DNA from: Hyphomicrobiales bacterium
GTDB taxonomy: Bacteria; Pseudomonadota; Alphaproteobacteria; Rhizobiales; Rhizobiaceae
NCBI GenBank assembly: GCA_900472925.1
Contig: UCJU01000025.1
Coordinates: forward strand, 22,244-86,243
Direction of reading: 5' to 3'
DNA length: 64,000 nucleotides
Translations under genes and position numbers: made by a program
Shown: positions 46,783-54,646 of the stretch, one piece after another
How the letters are laid out: each line of letters begins with the position of its first letter
Numbering within the stretch: position 1 is the first letter of the stretch
Notes under the pieces: model-generated
What the model saw: only the letters and a program-made list of their open reading frames with translations
What the model was told of the DNA's origin: nothing
Database searches by the model: none

Positions 46783-47451
46783 CTAAAGAAGATGGAGCTG
46801 AGCCTCCAATGCCGGTTTTGCTTGAACGCGGTAAAACTCTTCAAGTCCCCCAATGAATTCGCTCTGCCCGCCATAACTCGGATGGCGAACCGCAGTCGCC
46901 TCAAGCCCGAGATCGGCGAGTGCAGACTGAGCGTCGCGCCCAATTGCGACAAGATGCTTTGGCTTCAAGGTTTCTATCAGCGTTTGCAGGATGGGTTTGC
47001 AAGCCAATCGCTCTTTGCGCGTATGACACCTGTTTGTCATCGGCTCGCCAGGTCCATGTGGATGAAAAGGAAAAACGTTCCAAAGGAAAATGGGTTGCTC
47101 GATCGATCGCAACATCTGCCAGATCACGGTTGCCGTACGCTCGGCGACGAGCGGGCCCTTTGTCGCCCTTTTCAGTGGCACTGTTCCCAACAGTTGCGCA
47201 TGCGAATCCAGGTGTGCTTCATCCGTCAATGCGAGGCCCGTTCGACGCCCCCCACGATATCCAAGGTCGCGGGCAATCCAAAAAGAATGGACTCCTTTTT
47301 CGATCGCCGCATTCAATACAGCTTCCAGATTCCGCCTCCGCACGGCAGGTGCATCCTCGGCGTCATAGTCAGCGCACGAGTCGGCATACGGATTGAAGCT
47401 GTTTTCGAAATGGAAGGAAGCGAGTTCTTCGACAAAGTGAGCAGGTTTCAT
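46783..47451 (-). CDS. Uracil-DNA glycosylase-like protein
   Basis: A 222-residue protein of the uracil-DNA glycosylase superfamily. GRRTGLALTDEAHL fits motif 1 of the compact family, WNVFPFHPHGPGEP gives the hydrophobic and proline-rich core, and VRHPSYGG gives the H-P-S motif that contacts the DNA. It would remove uracil or a modified base from DNA. It is the last gene of the 12-gene operon, overlapping the MazG-like gene as ATGA. Confidence 0.8.
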   Translation of the reverse strand: MKPAHFVEELASFHFENSFNPYADSCADYDAEDAPAVRRRNLEAVLNAAIEKGVHSFWIARDLGYRGGRRTGLALTDEAHLDSHAQLLGTVPLKRATKGPLVAERTATVIWQMLRSIEQPIFLWNVFPFHPHGPGEPMTNRCHTRKERLACKPILQTLIETLKPKHLVAIGRDAQSALADLGLEATAVRHPSYGGQSEFIGGLEEFYRVQAKPALEAQLHLL

Positions 47452-48596
47452 GGCGCAAGCTCCTGCACGATCATGTCGCGTTTGTCCAGATCAAGAATGA
47501 GACGGCCGCGTCGGTGTTGCCGCAAGAATCGATAGGCTGCATTGCCTTTCAAGATCGCTTCCTCCCAAAGCCAGAGCGGGCAACGTTCCGATTCGAAACC
47601 TTGCACGAAACTTCTGACGGTTTTCAGCAGATTGAAATCAACCTCTTCTCGCCCGTCAAAGAAATCATGTTCCTTTGCCCTTGCGAACACATAAGCTGCC
47701 ACGCCCTCCTCAAGAATGATCGCGCGCGCGCCATCCTCGCCATCATCGACTTTGGTTTTGCTCTTCCTTTTAAGCTTCAATAAGGCGCGCGTCACCGGGG
47801 ACCAGCCAAGAATAGCGGCATAGGCATAGTGAAAGGCGTCGTGGAAACGATAGAAATCTTCGACGACACTGTTATCGGTCAGCCGGTCGCCGATGTTGAC
47901 GCCGTTACAGCGCTGATAAACATATTGTTTCGATCCGGACATCCGCTCGAAAATCTGGATTTCAAGCTGTCGCGGCAATTGTTCTTCGGGAGGGAAATCG
48001 AGGTCGAAGAGCGGCGGTAGAATGCGATCGGTCGGCCAACGGTCCTGCGCCTTCTTGATGTTGTGGACGGCCGCTTCTCCCAAGGTGACGCCGGCCTCGG
48101 TGGCTGCGTGAATGAGATTGTGAAAAATGATTTTAAGCCTGCCGCCCAGCGCAACTGGGTCGAGCGACGATATAGCCTCGCCATCGTCATTGGCGAGATT
48201 GCCCACGGAATTTGCGAGTTTCAGCAAAGTGCGCGCAAATTCCGTCGTTGGTGCTGCGAGATTGAGGCTCCGTTGCGGCTGGAGGTTAACGAAGCGAAGA
48301 GGCTCGCCTGACCGCGTCCGGTACTCCGCGGCGATGTCTTCAAGGCGAATATTCGCGTGGGCTGCAATGACCGCGAGGTACCAAAGCGCGTCGCCAAATT
48401 CCTCGATGACGCCGCTCTCATAAGAATCGTAGGCTTTGGCGTCTCGTTGCTTCTTCTTGACTTCGCTCAGAAGGCTGCCGGTCTCTCCAAACAGACCGAG
48501 GATCGGCAAGCTGAGGTTCCCACCTTTGATCCGAGTTCGATCTGTCGTGACCGCTAGATCCTGATATTCGTTTAGCGATAAAGTGGAACCATCCAT
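47448..48596 (-). CDS. MazG-like nucleotide pyrophosphohydrolase, double domain
   Basis: A 382-residue protein. Residues 30-100 are a MazG-type all-alpha NTP pyrophosphohydrolase with metal-binding acidic residues in GETGSLLSEVKKKQ (E38, E45) and EEFGD (65-69). The C-terminal half looks like a second related helical domain (EDFYRFHDAFHYAYAAILGW, then EEGVAAYVFARAKEHDFF). It would hydrolyse a (d)NTP to the monophosphate. Its stop overlaps the glycosylase start by four bases. Confidence 0.8.
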   Translation of the reverse strand: MDGSTLSLNEYQDLAVTTDRTRIKGGNLSLPILGLFGETGSLLSEVKKKQRDAKAYDSYESGVIEEFGDALWYLAVIAAHANIRLEDIAAEYRTRSGEPLRFVNLQPQRSLNLAAPTTEFARTLLKLANSVGNLANDDGEAISSLDPVALGGRLKIIFHNLIHAATEAGVTLGEAAVHNIKKAQDRWPTDRILPPLFDLDFPPEEQLPRQLEIQIFERMSGSKQYVYQRCNGVNIGDRLTDNSVVEDFYRFHDAFHYAYAAILGWSPVTRALLKLKRKSKTKVDDGEDGARAIILEEGVAAYVFARAKEHDFFDGREEVDFNLLKTVRSFVQGFESERCPLWLWEEAILKGNAAYRFLRQHRRGRLILDLDKRDMIVQELAP

Positions 48597-48781
48597 CGCG
48601 AATCCCCCCGGGAGAGATTGCCAGATATAGGCGGCGCCGGGTATCCATCCAGCGGAACTAAAACCTGTTGTTGTATACTGGTCACAGGTTGTGGGTGGCG
48701 ATGAATGACGTTGTCTCGACCCGAAAATGGCGGCTGCGCTGCACCCACTTGTGACGGATCGCGATAGCAGGCGATGTTCTA

Positions 48782-48805
48782 GTGCTACCGTGCTACCGTG
48801 CTACC
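48782..48805 (-). repeat. Three tandem copies of an 8-bp unit at the Nmad2 gene end
   Basis: GTGCTACC is repeated three times in tandem (plus strand). The Nmad2 stop codon lies inside the last copy. The other two copies fall in the intergenic gap downstream of that gene. Confidence 0.7.
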
Positions 48806-49391
48806 AGCGTCCGGGTTCGTCCACATATCCCCGGTCGGGTATGGTCGCCAGCCATGCTTCCACTGCGGCTCGCTGTGCGGCAGAAAACCTGCACTTGTGG
48901 CTGGGGCCTTTCTTCACGAAGAACGTCAATTCGTCCGGGATTGCAGGTGCTGACTTGCCAAAATAGGCGAACTCGGCCCCAAGCAGCACCTTTTCTGTTT
49001 TGCCCGTATCGCGCTCCCGATTGGAAACGCTCAAGCTTCCGTCGTCTTCGCTGTGAAAAGAATCGAGTTGCTGGAATGAACCGTCGGTGCCGGTCCAATA
49101 TATGTTGTCGCCATAGCGATGCATCATGCTGCCGCGCATGTTAGGCTTCTTGCGGGTGAAGCGCGGATCGGACCAGTAGCCGTCGAAGGAAAGGATTTCC
49201 GATACCCGCATCCAGTAAACGAGACGGCGGGCTGCCTGAATGGTCGCTGACCCGGTGCCAATGATCAAGTCACCAACACCCGCAAACTTGCGAATGTCGG
49301 GCTTGCAATTAGCAAGCGAGCAAATCCCCCAGAACGGATTGGGGGCAAAGCCGAGATCGTGCTCGACAACGTAGGAATAGATTCGGCTCAT
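48801..49391 (-). CDS. Nmad2-type nucleotide modification-associated protein
   Basis: A 196-residue protein that I recognise as nucleotide modification-associated domain 2. It has the family's opening IYSYVVEHDLGFAPNPFWGICSLANCKP, then GDLIIGTGS and the RLVYWMRVSE segment, and a C-terminal YLDE-type end. The domain was defined computationally with DNA base hypermodification clusters; its enzymatic activity is not known to me. It lies three bases after the preceding gene. Confidence 0.85.
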   Translation of the reverse strand: MSRIYSYVVEHDLGFAPNPFWGICSLANCKPDIRKFAGVGDLIIGTGSATIQAARRLVYWMRVSEILSFDGYWSDPRFTRKKPNMRGSMMHRYGDNIYWTGTDGSFQQLDSFHSEDDGSLSVSNRERDTGKTEKVLLGAEFAYFGKSAPAIPDELTFFVKKGPSHKCRFSAAQRAAVEAWLATIPDRGYVDEPGRW

Positions 49392-49394
49392 GCC

Positions 49395-49808
49395 TTAACA
49401 CTTATTACGTTTGGTTCTAGGGGCCGGGCGCGGTGCGCCACCGGCTTCTTCCCATACGTCCCCTCCCTTGAGGGTGTTGGAGAGTTGGGGGGAGGCAATG
49501 TCAACGGTAACACCGTATTTGCCGATGGCGTCTGGGATCCCCGTACCGCTGGTCTCTTCCTTGTGCAGCCAGATGGCAATCACCCGAACGCCCGCTCCAG
49601 CGAACGCCTTCGCATGGGCGTCGATCGTTGCTAGGTCCTCCGCGGCGGCGGGAAGGCCGACAACGCCGATATCGTCGTCTGGATCGAGCGATGAGTGATC
49701 CGGGGGCACAGCATAGAGAGGATGGAACCCGGCGGCTGTCACGATGGCATCAATCGTGTCGCGATCGGCTCCGCTCAAATGGTCGTTGAAGATGTACGCA
49801 TTCCCCAA
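49395..49808 (-). CDS. Small unknown Rossmann-like protein
   Basis: A 137-residue protein with alternating strand/helix pattern (YIFNDHLSGADRDTIDAIV, DIGVVGLPAAAEDLATID, VRVIAIWLHKEE, YGVTVDIAS). This suggests a Rossmann or TIR/nucleoside-processing-like fold, but I see no catalytic signature. It has a basic, Pro-rich tail. It sits five bases downstream of the dCTP deaminase-like gene. Confidence 0.6.
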   Translation of the reverse strand: MGNAYIFNDHLSGADRDTIDAIVTAAGFHPLYAVPPDHSSLDPDDDIGVVGLPAAAEDLATIDAHAKAFAGAGVRVIAIWLHKEETSGTGIPDAIGKYGVTVDIASPQLSNTLKGGDVWEEAGGAPRPAPRTKRNKC

Positions 49809-49812
49809 GTCA

Positions 49813-50475
49813 CTAGCCTCCCCAGCCTTTGATAACTACACTGGCTATTACACCAGAAATTGCAGCCACTGCAAATCCACCTGTTAAAGTCAGTATGCCC
49901 TTCGTGTAGGAAATGCTGCGCTCAATTTGATCCATGCGCCTGCTCAGCGAGTTCAAGGATGCCGTCTCGGCCGGGATCAGGCTCATCAGTGTTGTGTCGA
50001 TCTCGCGAAAGCCGCCCTTTTTGCGCGCGTAGACCTCCGTTGCCCCTTCAAGACGGGCAAACCAAATGAGGAATGCATCCTGGCCGCAGCGTACTGTGAC
50101 CGTCTGCGGCCCGGCGTTGAAGATCGCGAAAAGAAGCTTGCCCTTGTAGCCCGGATCGACATGGAACCCGCTGACATTGACGAGTCCGCTGTTCTTCAGG
50201 CCGCTCTTCATGTTGATAAAGCCGAGGAAGTCATGGGGAACGGTTACATGTTCGCGGGTGGTCAAATACGCAAACTGCCCTGGCGGAATGATGATCGGAG
50301 CCTTGTGCTCCAGCCGCTGCACAAGGCCCGGCTTGCGTGTGTCGCGGCCTTCCGGGCTCACAAAGGCTTCGTCACCGATACGCAGCGTGTAGGCGGCGCA
50401 ATCGACTCTCCCCGGGTCGAATGGTGTGATCCAATTAGAGCCGTGCGCTGCGATCATGTTCCCGGAAAGAAACAT
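49813..50475 (-). CDS. Membrane-anchored dCTP deaminase/dUTPase-like protein
   Basis: A 220-residue protein. Residues 1-145 follow the dCTP deaminase/dUTPase trimer fold (PFDPGRVDCAAYTLRIGD, PGQFAYLTTREHVTVPHDF, GLVNVSGFHVDPGYKGKL). The position of the catalytic Glu of dCTP deaminases (LE-x-F-N) is Ala here (LLFAIFN), and R-S-S is replaced by MKSGLK. A coiled-coil stretch (SLNSLSRRMDQIERS) and one transmembrane helix (ILTLTGGFAVAAISGVIASVVI) end the protein. It could be a nucleotide sensor or a dUTPase-like enzyme rather than a deaminase. Confidence 0.8.
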   Translation of the reverse strand: MFLSGNMIAAHGSNWITPFDPGRVDCAAYTLRIGDEAFVSPEGRDTRKPGLVQRLEHKAPIIIPPGQFAYLTTREHVTVPHDFLGFINMKSGLKNSGLVNVSGFHVDPGYKGKLLFAIFNAGPQTVTVRCGQDAFLIWFARLEGATEVYARKKGGFREIDTTLMSLIPAETASLNSLSRRMDQIERSISYTKGILTLTGGFAVAAISGVIASVVIKGWGG

Positions 50476-50960
50476 TACGTCTCCTGTGCATAGACTGCCC
50501 GTTGCGCGAGCTGCCGGCGGCGCTCCTCGACGAGGGCGTCGATATCGAACCCGTCAACGGCGGCACTTTCCAGGATCCAGTGCACAAGCGCAGCGTTGGC
50601 ATTAAGGGCGATCGTCCGAAAATCTTCGAGATGATCGATCTTCTCGCATGCATCCGCAAAGCGCCCGGCCTGATCGGTAAAAAGCAGATCCGACGGGCCT
50701 GCCTTGGGGTCCTTGCCAATATCGATGTCGGCCAAAGCCTGATTCAAAGCGTTCGCCGCGCTCAATGCGACGAGAAACGCGTCGACCAGCGTCTCTTGCC
50801 TGCTCTTGGCTTCTCGTTCTCCACGGGCCAGGCGTCCGGCATATTTGGCGAAATGCAGTCCATAGTGCTTCAGTCGGTCGAGACGCGACAGCGACAGAAT
50901 ATCGAAATGGTTATGTAAATCGTGCTCGTATTGCGCCTGCTGGCGCTTGCGCATCGACAT
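50475..50960 (-). CDS. Alpha-helical unknown protein
   Basis: A 161-residue protein, all helical and acidic/His-rich (HYGLHFAKYAGRLARG, ETLVDAFLVALSAANALNQAL, FDIDALVEERRRQLAQRAVY). The layout loosely resembles all-alpha NTP pyrophosphohydrolases, but the metal-binding acidic clusters are not clear. It overlaps the dCTP deaminase-like gene by one base. Confidence 0.6.
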   Translation of the reverse strand: MSMRKRQQAQYEHDLHNHFDILSLSRLDRLKHYGLHFAKYAGRLARGEREAKSRQETLVDAFLVALSAANALNQALADIDIGKDPKAGPSDLLFTDQAGRFADACEKIDHLEDFRTIALNANAALVHWILESAAVDGFDIDALVEERRRQLAQRAVYAQET

Positions 50961-50986
50961 GCGTCTTTCTCCTTCCTGACCGATTT

Positions 50987-51259
50987 TCAGGTGGCTACGG
51001 CATCGCGGCCGTTCTTTGCCTGCTCAAGTTCGTCGTAGATCAAAATGCCCGCCATCAGCATTGCCTGTATCGGCTCGATTTCCGCCGACACCGCCTTGGT
51101 CACTTCGCCTGCAGCAATCTCAAATCGTTCCGCGAGATGACGGGCTTTATCCTCTTCTCCCTCGACGCAGCCGATGACAATCCGCTGTCCAAGAAAGTTG
51201 ATTTCGATCTGGCCCATATCCTCAAAAGCAGGAAGCTTGGTTTGGCCTTGCTTGCTCAT
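50987..51259 (-). CDS. ZapA-like small protein
   Basis: A 90-residue protein with ZapA-like organisation: an N-terminal beta-strand pair (IEINFLGQRIVIGCVEGEE), a helix starting KARHLAERFE and a long C-terminal helix with IQAMLMAGILIYDEL. ZapA normally bundles FtsZ filaments at the division site. Its presence inside a nucleotide/protease operon suggests it interferes with or senses cell division, or has been recruited for another role. Recognition is by pattern only. Confidence 0.65.
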   Translation of the reverse strand: MSKQGQTKLPAFEDMGQIEINFLGQRIVIGCVEGEEDKARHLAERFEIAAGEVTKAVSAEIEPIQAMLMAGILIYDELEQAKNGRDAVAT

Positions 51260-51311
51260 GACATATCTCCTGGTTGCTGCGCTCGCGCGTGGAAAACTGG
51301 TCTTGCAAACT

Positions 51312-52130
51312 TCATCGAACGCCCGCCAGGCGTTGCCCTATGCGCTGGCCGTTATCGATGGTTGCCTCGGGTCGTCCATCGCAGGCGGTGATGAGCGCCG
51401 CAACGTCGGCGCGTTGCAGATCGGGATCGAGGCAGGCATGCGTGGATTGGATAGTAAGGGTTCCGACGTCAAAACCCGTCTCACGAGCGATAAACTGCAA
51501 CAGTCGGCCAAGACCGATAAGGTTTCCAAGGCTACGCTGGACGTAATAATGGTTGCGATAAACCGCCATCATGCTGAGACGCCACACGCCGCCGTTGCGT
51601 TCCGGCTTTAGCTCGATGAAACTCAGGCACTGCCGGTTCATCTTCTTGCGCAAATCCCGGGCCGGATCGAACAGGGCAATCTCCGTGACATTACCGAAGA
51701 ACTTGGCGTCGCCCTGCCGCATCTCCCGCAAGGATCGGATGTTCTCAGCGAGCTGGTTGACTGTGCCGGCATTTTTGCCACTGCCGAGCGGCCAGGCGAC
51801 CATGCGCTGAAAGTAACGGCCCCACTCGCCTTGGCGATGCATGCGGCGCTCGAAAACCTGCATGTAACGCGCAGTCAGCGCCTCGATTCCGTCGCCTCGA
51901 TCAAGGGCGGCTGGAAAGATTGTGTTCGCCACAGTGCTGATGCCGCACTTGTCATGGTCGCGCAAGAACACGTCAACCAAAGACACCACATCTTCCTCGC
52001 CGGGCAAAAATCCCGTCGGATCTTCGATGTGAAGCATGAGCCCGTGCTGATCACCGTCGGCCTTCAGCCGGCGAGCTGCACTAACCCACGCGGAGACGGG
52101 AGTGGGTGCTGGTGTCATTGGATTGTACAT
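51312..52130 (-). CDS. Divergent thymidylate synthase-like protein
   Basis: A 272-residue protein from the ATG at 52130, supported by GGAG eight bases upstream; further in-frame ATGs lie at 52145 and 52118. It keeps traces of the thymidylate synthase fold (IFPAALD, YFQRMVAWP, NQLAENIRSLREMR; a Cys in NRQCLSFIEL; LSMMAVYRNHYYVQRSLGNLIGL; a His in QSTHACLD) but the usual H-x-Y and R-R motifs are altered. It may be a dNMP C5-modifying enzyme with another substrate. The start overlaps the end of the upstream protease gene by 50 bases. Confidence 0.7.
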   Translation of the reverse strand: MYNPMTPAPTPVSAWVSAARRLKADGDQHGLMLHIEDPTGFLPGEEDVVSLVDVFLRDHDKCGISTVANTIFPAALDRGDGIEALTARYMQVFERRMHRQGEWGRYFQRMVAWPLGSGKNAGTVNQLAENIRSLREMRQGDAKFFGNVTEIALFDPARDLRKKMNRQCLSFIELKPERNGGVWRLSMMAVYRNHYYVQRSLGNLIGLGRLLQFIARETGFDVGTLTIQSTHACLDPDLQRADVAALITACDGRPEATIDNGQRIGQRLAGVR

Positions 52131-52794
52131 CGTCGGACGCTCCATGTTGAATGACGAAGGCGCCGGCAAAGCGGCGGGTGAGATAGGCTTCCGGGAACCA
52201 GGCACTGCCGACCCATCCCCAACCCGGTCCCCAGGAATTGCGAACTAGAAAGTAAGATTTGCCGGCAAGCGTGCCGTGCCCGGCAAGAACTACGGCATGC
52301 GCCAACGCGGGATCGATCGGAAGACTGTCGTCTGCCATGAGCGCTTCCGTTCCAACAAAACGTGCCGGCGCATAAAACGTGAGAGAGATGAATACCGTAA
52401 TGACGATGGGCAGGCCGGAATCCAGCTCGCCGCGCCAGCGATCGGCTCTACCGCCGCGGATGCCGGTGTCACATCGAACCACGCTCGGCAGACTGGCCGG
52501 TGGATGGTATGGGCTGGGATTGGGGTCCCGTCCCTGGTAGGGCCAGAATGCCTCGTCGGGTTGACCATCATCCACGACGACAGCGCACGTGGCCTCGATC
52601 GTCGAGCCTTGATCGGGTCGCAACCCGTCCCGATTGATCGCATGGTAATAAAGCCATTCAGGCGACAGTTCGCTGGCATGCTGATGTGCCGCCCGGTGAG
52701 CCGCGCTTGCCGCGAAAGCGAGGCAGGTCGGTCGTCGGCCCTGATCGCGCACGAACTCCAGTTGGTCCCTAAGATCGACGGCAACATCCAACAT
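52081..52794 (-). CDS. Papain-like (C1) cysteine protease
   Basis: A 237-residue protein. The ATG at 52794 overlaps the upstream stop by one base (TGATG). Catalytic Cys lies in QGRRPTCLAFA, His in LAHAVVLAGHG and Asn in VRNSWGPGWGWVGSAWFP, in C1-peptidase order. There is no signal peptide, so it should work in the cytoplasm. It is directly downstream of a gene encoding a chagasin-like inhibitor domain of the C1 class, which suggests a protease and its own inhibitor are made together. Confidence 0.88.
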   Translation of the reverse strand: MLDVAVDLRDQLEFVRDQGRRPTCLAFAASAAHRAAHQHASELSPEWLYYHAINRDGLRPDQGSTIEATCAVVVDDGQPDEAFWPYQGRDPNPSPYHPPASLPSVVRCDTGIRGGRADRWRGELDSGLPIVITVFISLTFYAPARFVGTEALMADDSLPIDPALAHAVVLAGHGTLAGKSYFLVRNSWGPGWGWVGSAWFPEAYLTRRFAGAFVIQHGASDDVQSNDTSTHSRLRVG

Positions 52795-53819
52795 CAGCGG
52801 GCACCGCTCGCTTGTCGGGAAAAGGGGCGGAATAACCCTGCATCGTGTGTGTAGACCGGCCGGTAGTCGAACGACCATTGCTTCGGATCATCGTTGGGAG
52901 CCCAGGGCCGACGTTCCCACAATGTGTAGGTGCCATGGGCTGTCGCATGGCCCGCGCGGGCCAGAATATGCCGGATCGTCGGTGCGCCGATGACGCCCTC
53001 TGCAACCTGTTCACGGCCATCCTTGAGGATTGCGAACCCTGCCTGCTCCAACTCCTCGAAATTCCAAAGATAGCCCGCGTTGCTGTCTTCCCGCAGCTTT
53101 ACAACAAATAGGTCATCGCGTCCTGCCTCGATCACCGTTCCTTCATCGCGTTCGGTCAAATGCCAAACATCGATGTTCTGGGTCGTTTCGAGCGAGAGGT
53201 CGGCAACGAGCGAGCGCTTGAGGGCAGCTGGCTGAGCTTTTGCAAGCTGCTGGCGAACGCCGGCGCCGATCACCTTGTTGCGCACGAGCGCATAAAGTGT
53301 TGCACGATAACTTGCGCCGAGCCGGAGCGCCATCTGGTAGACCGTACCCGGGTCTTGCAGATGATGCGTTGTCCAACCATGGCGGCGCATCAGCGTGCCA
53401 ATCAGCCAATCGGGGACGAGAAAATAAGATGCGAATGCATCGGCCTCTTGTTCGGCCGGCGGCAAGTGCATGTAGTCCCGTGCCATATCGGGAGAGCGGC
53501 GCAGAATTCTGTCGTCGTCGGCGTGGGGATCGTGGTTCAGAATATGGTGACCGAGTTCATGCGCGGCGGTGAACCGCTGTTGCCCAAGCGGTCGGCGCGT
53601 GGTCAGAAGGATACCAGGATTGCCATCCTCGCGGAGATAGGCACCCAACAGCGGCTCCAACTTGCGAAACAGCAAGGGCACGTTTTCCTTGTAGATCGCG
53701 CCAAACACATCGACGCGCTGCCCCCGCGCTTCACCGCGATCAAGGCCAAGATCTCGCTGCAGGCGCAGCGCGGCACGCATGCCTTTCAAGACCGCTTCGC
53801 GCGTGATGCCACTAGCCAT
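52794..53819 (-). CDS. ImmA/IrrE metalloprotease fused to a chagasin-like inhibitor domain
   Basis: A 341-residue protein. Residues 60-145 are an ImmA/IrrE-type zinc protease with HELGHHILNHD and the third ligand in EQEADAFASYF. Residues about 215-330 look like a chagasin (I42) domain, an inhibitor of papain-like proteases: VVKLREDSNAGYLWNFEE (usual G-Y-x-W loop), GAPTIRHI and the third loop RRPWAP. The adjoining downstream gene is a papain-like protease. ImmA/IrrE proteases cleave XRE repressors, and an XRE gene lies immediately upstream, overlapping by 8 bases. Confidence 0.82.
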   Translation of the reverse strand: MASGITREAVLKGMRAALRLQRDLGLDRGEARGQRVDVFGAIYKENVPLLFRKLEPLLGAYLREDGNPGILLTTRRPLGQQRFTAAHELGHHILNHDPHADDDRILRRSPDMARDYMHLPPAEQEADAFASYFLVPDWLIGTLMRRHGWTTHHLQDPGTVYQMALRLGASYRATLYALVRNKVIGAGVRQQLAKAQPAALKRSLVADLSLETTQNIDVWHLTERDEGTVIEAGRDDLFVVKLREDSNAGYLWNFEELEQAGFAILKDGREQVAEGVIGAPTIRHILARAGHATAHGTYTLWERRPWAPNDDPKQWSFDYRPVYTHDAGLFRPFSRQASGAR

Positions 53820-54183
53820 CTTTGCTTACCTTTGAACGGGAGCGTAAGAACTCAGCAAAACTCGCCAGTTCGCCTCTGTCGTTTTCCGACAGATCGCTGA
53901 CAGTGCGTGCTAGAAACGCGACATCCTCGGGAACCTGTTGCTCCGTCTCGCCGGTGAACCAGGACGTCGGGCGCTGGTAGAGAGACGCCAAGCTCTTCAT
54001 TTCCAAAGCACCAACGCCGCGCTTGCCCGCTTCCATTTCCGAAATGGCGGAGCGGCGGACTTTTAAATGCGCAGCTGCTTCCTCCTGGGTAATGCCCACA
54101 TATTCCCTGGCTTCCTTGAGACGCTTTCCAAGCTGCAAGGCTTCCGAATCCGGACCTGTAAATCCAACGGGGTTCCGTCCCAT
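53812..54183 (-). CDS. XRE-family regulator
   Basis: A 123-residue protein from the ATG at 54183, one base after the preceding stop. The helix-turn-helix is LGKRLKEAREYVGITQEEAAAHLKVRRSAISEMEAGKRG (about residues 18-56). The C-terminal tail is acidic and helical (DLSENDRGELASFAEFLRSR). Upstream of ImmA/IrrE, this is the classical repressor/antirepressor-protease arrangement, so it likely keeps the operon off until a signal activates the protease. Confidence 0.88.
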   Translation of the reverse strand: MGRNPVGFTGPDSEALQLGKRLKEAREYVGITQEEAAAHLKVRRSAISEMEAGKRGVGALEMKSLASLYQRPTSWFTGETEQQVPEDVAFLARTVSDLSENDRGELASFAEFLRSRSKVSKDG

Positions 54184-54184
54184 G

Positions 54185-54460
54185 TCAGACCTCCTCGCGA
54201 ACCGGTTGATTGACGCCCCACAGATTGCGACACGTCTCCATAACCGTTTCAACACAGTGCTCGACGCTGTCGAAGCCCCCCGCCGGCATCACGTCATCGG
54301 GGAGATTGAGCGCAAACTCTTCCTCGATCCGCAAAACCACACGGACCATGATGAGCGAGTCGACCGCAGGTTCCCAAGCAGCCTTGGGAACAGGACGGTC
54401 ATTGATGGCAGATGTAATCTCATCTCGGATCGCATCCTCGAAAGCTTGCGTTGGGAACAT
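54185..54460 (-). CDS. Acyl carrier-like protein
   Basis: A 91-residue protein with the acyl carrier fold: helix I near the N terminus, then EPAVDSLIMVRVVLRIEEEFALNLP with Ser in D-S-L at the phosphopantetheine position, and FDSVEHCVETV for helix III/IV. It is the first gene of the 12-gene operon. No acyl synthetase or transferase lies nearby, so a partner would have to come from elsewhere in the genome. Confidence 0.75.
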   Translation of the reverse strand: MFPTQAFEDAIRDEITSAINDRPVPKAAWEPAVDSLIMVRVVLRIEEEFALNLPDDVMPAGGFDSVEHCVETVMETCRNLWGVNQPVREEV

Positions 54461-54646
54461 GGCAACCTCGCATGTCTATTTTTCGGTCTTAGATCTAACA
54501 CATGTCTGAAAAACAGACAATGGCTATATGATACTACTGCCTTCGTTGGATCAGTGGGACGAAAAAATATCGAAGTAAGAATTCGAGGCTGACTTCGGCG
54601 CAATGAACGCTCTCTACTTCTTGGGCGGGATAACGCGCCTCGCAGG
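54461..54646 (-). promoter_or_regulatory. Probable promoter region of the 12-gene operon
   Basis: The 186-bp AT-rich gap between the SIR2 gene stop and the acyl carrier-like gene start is the only sizeable gap upstream of the operon. It includes a TTTTTCGGTC...CCGAAAAAT-like inverted stretch near 54478 but no operator I can define with confidence. Confidence 0.4.

Noticed and set aside
46699..47535. Plus-strand frame overlapping the glycosylase and MazG genes
   Set aside because: The minus strand carries recognisable motifs in both genes; the plus frame is a shadow.
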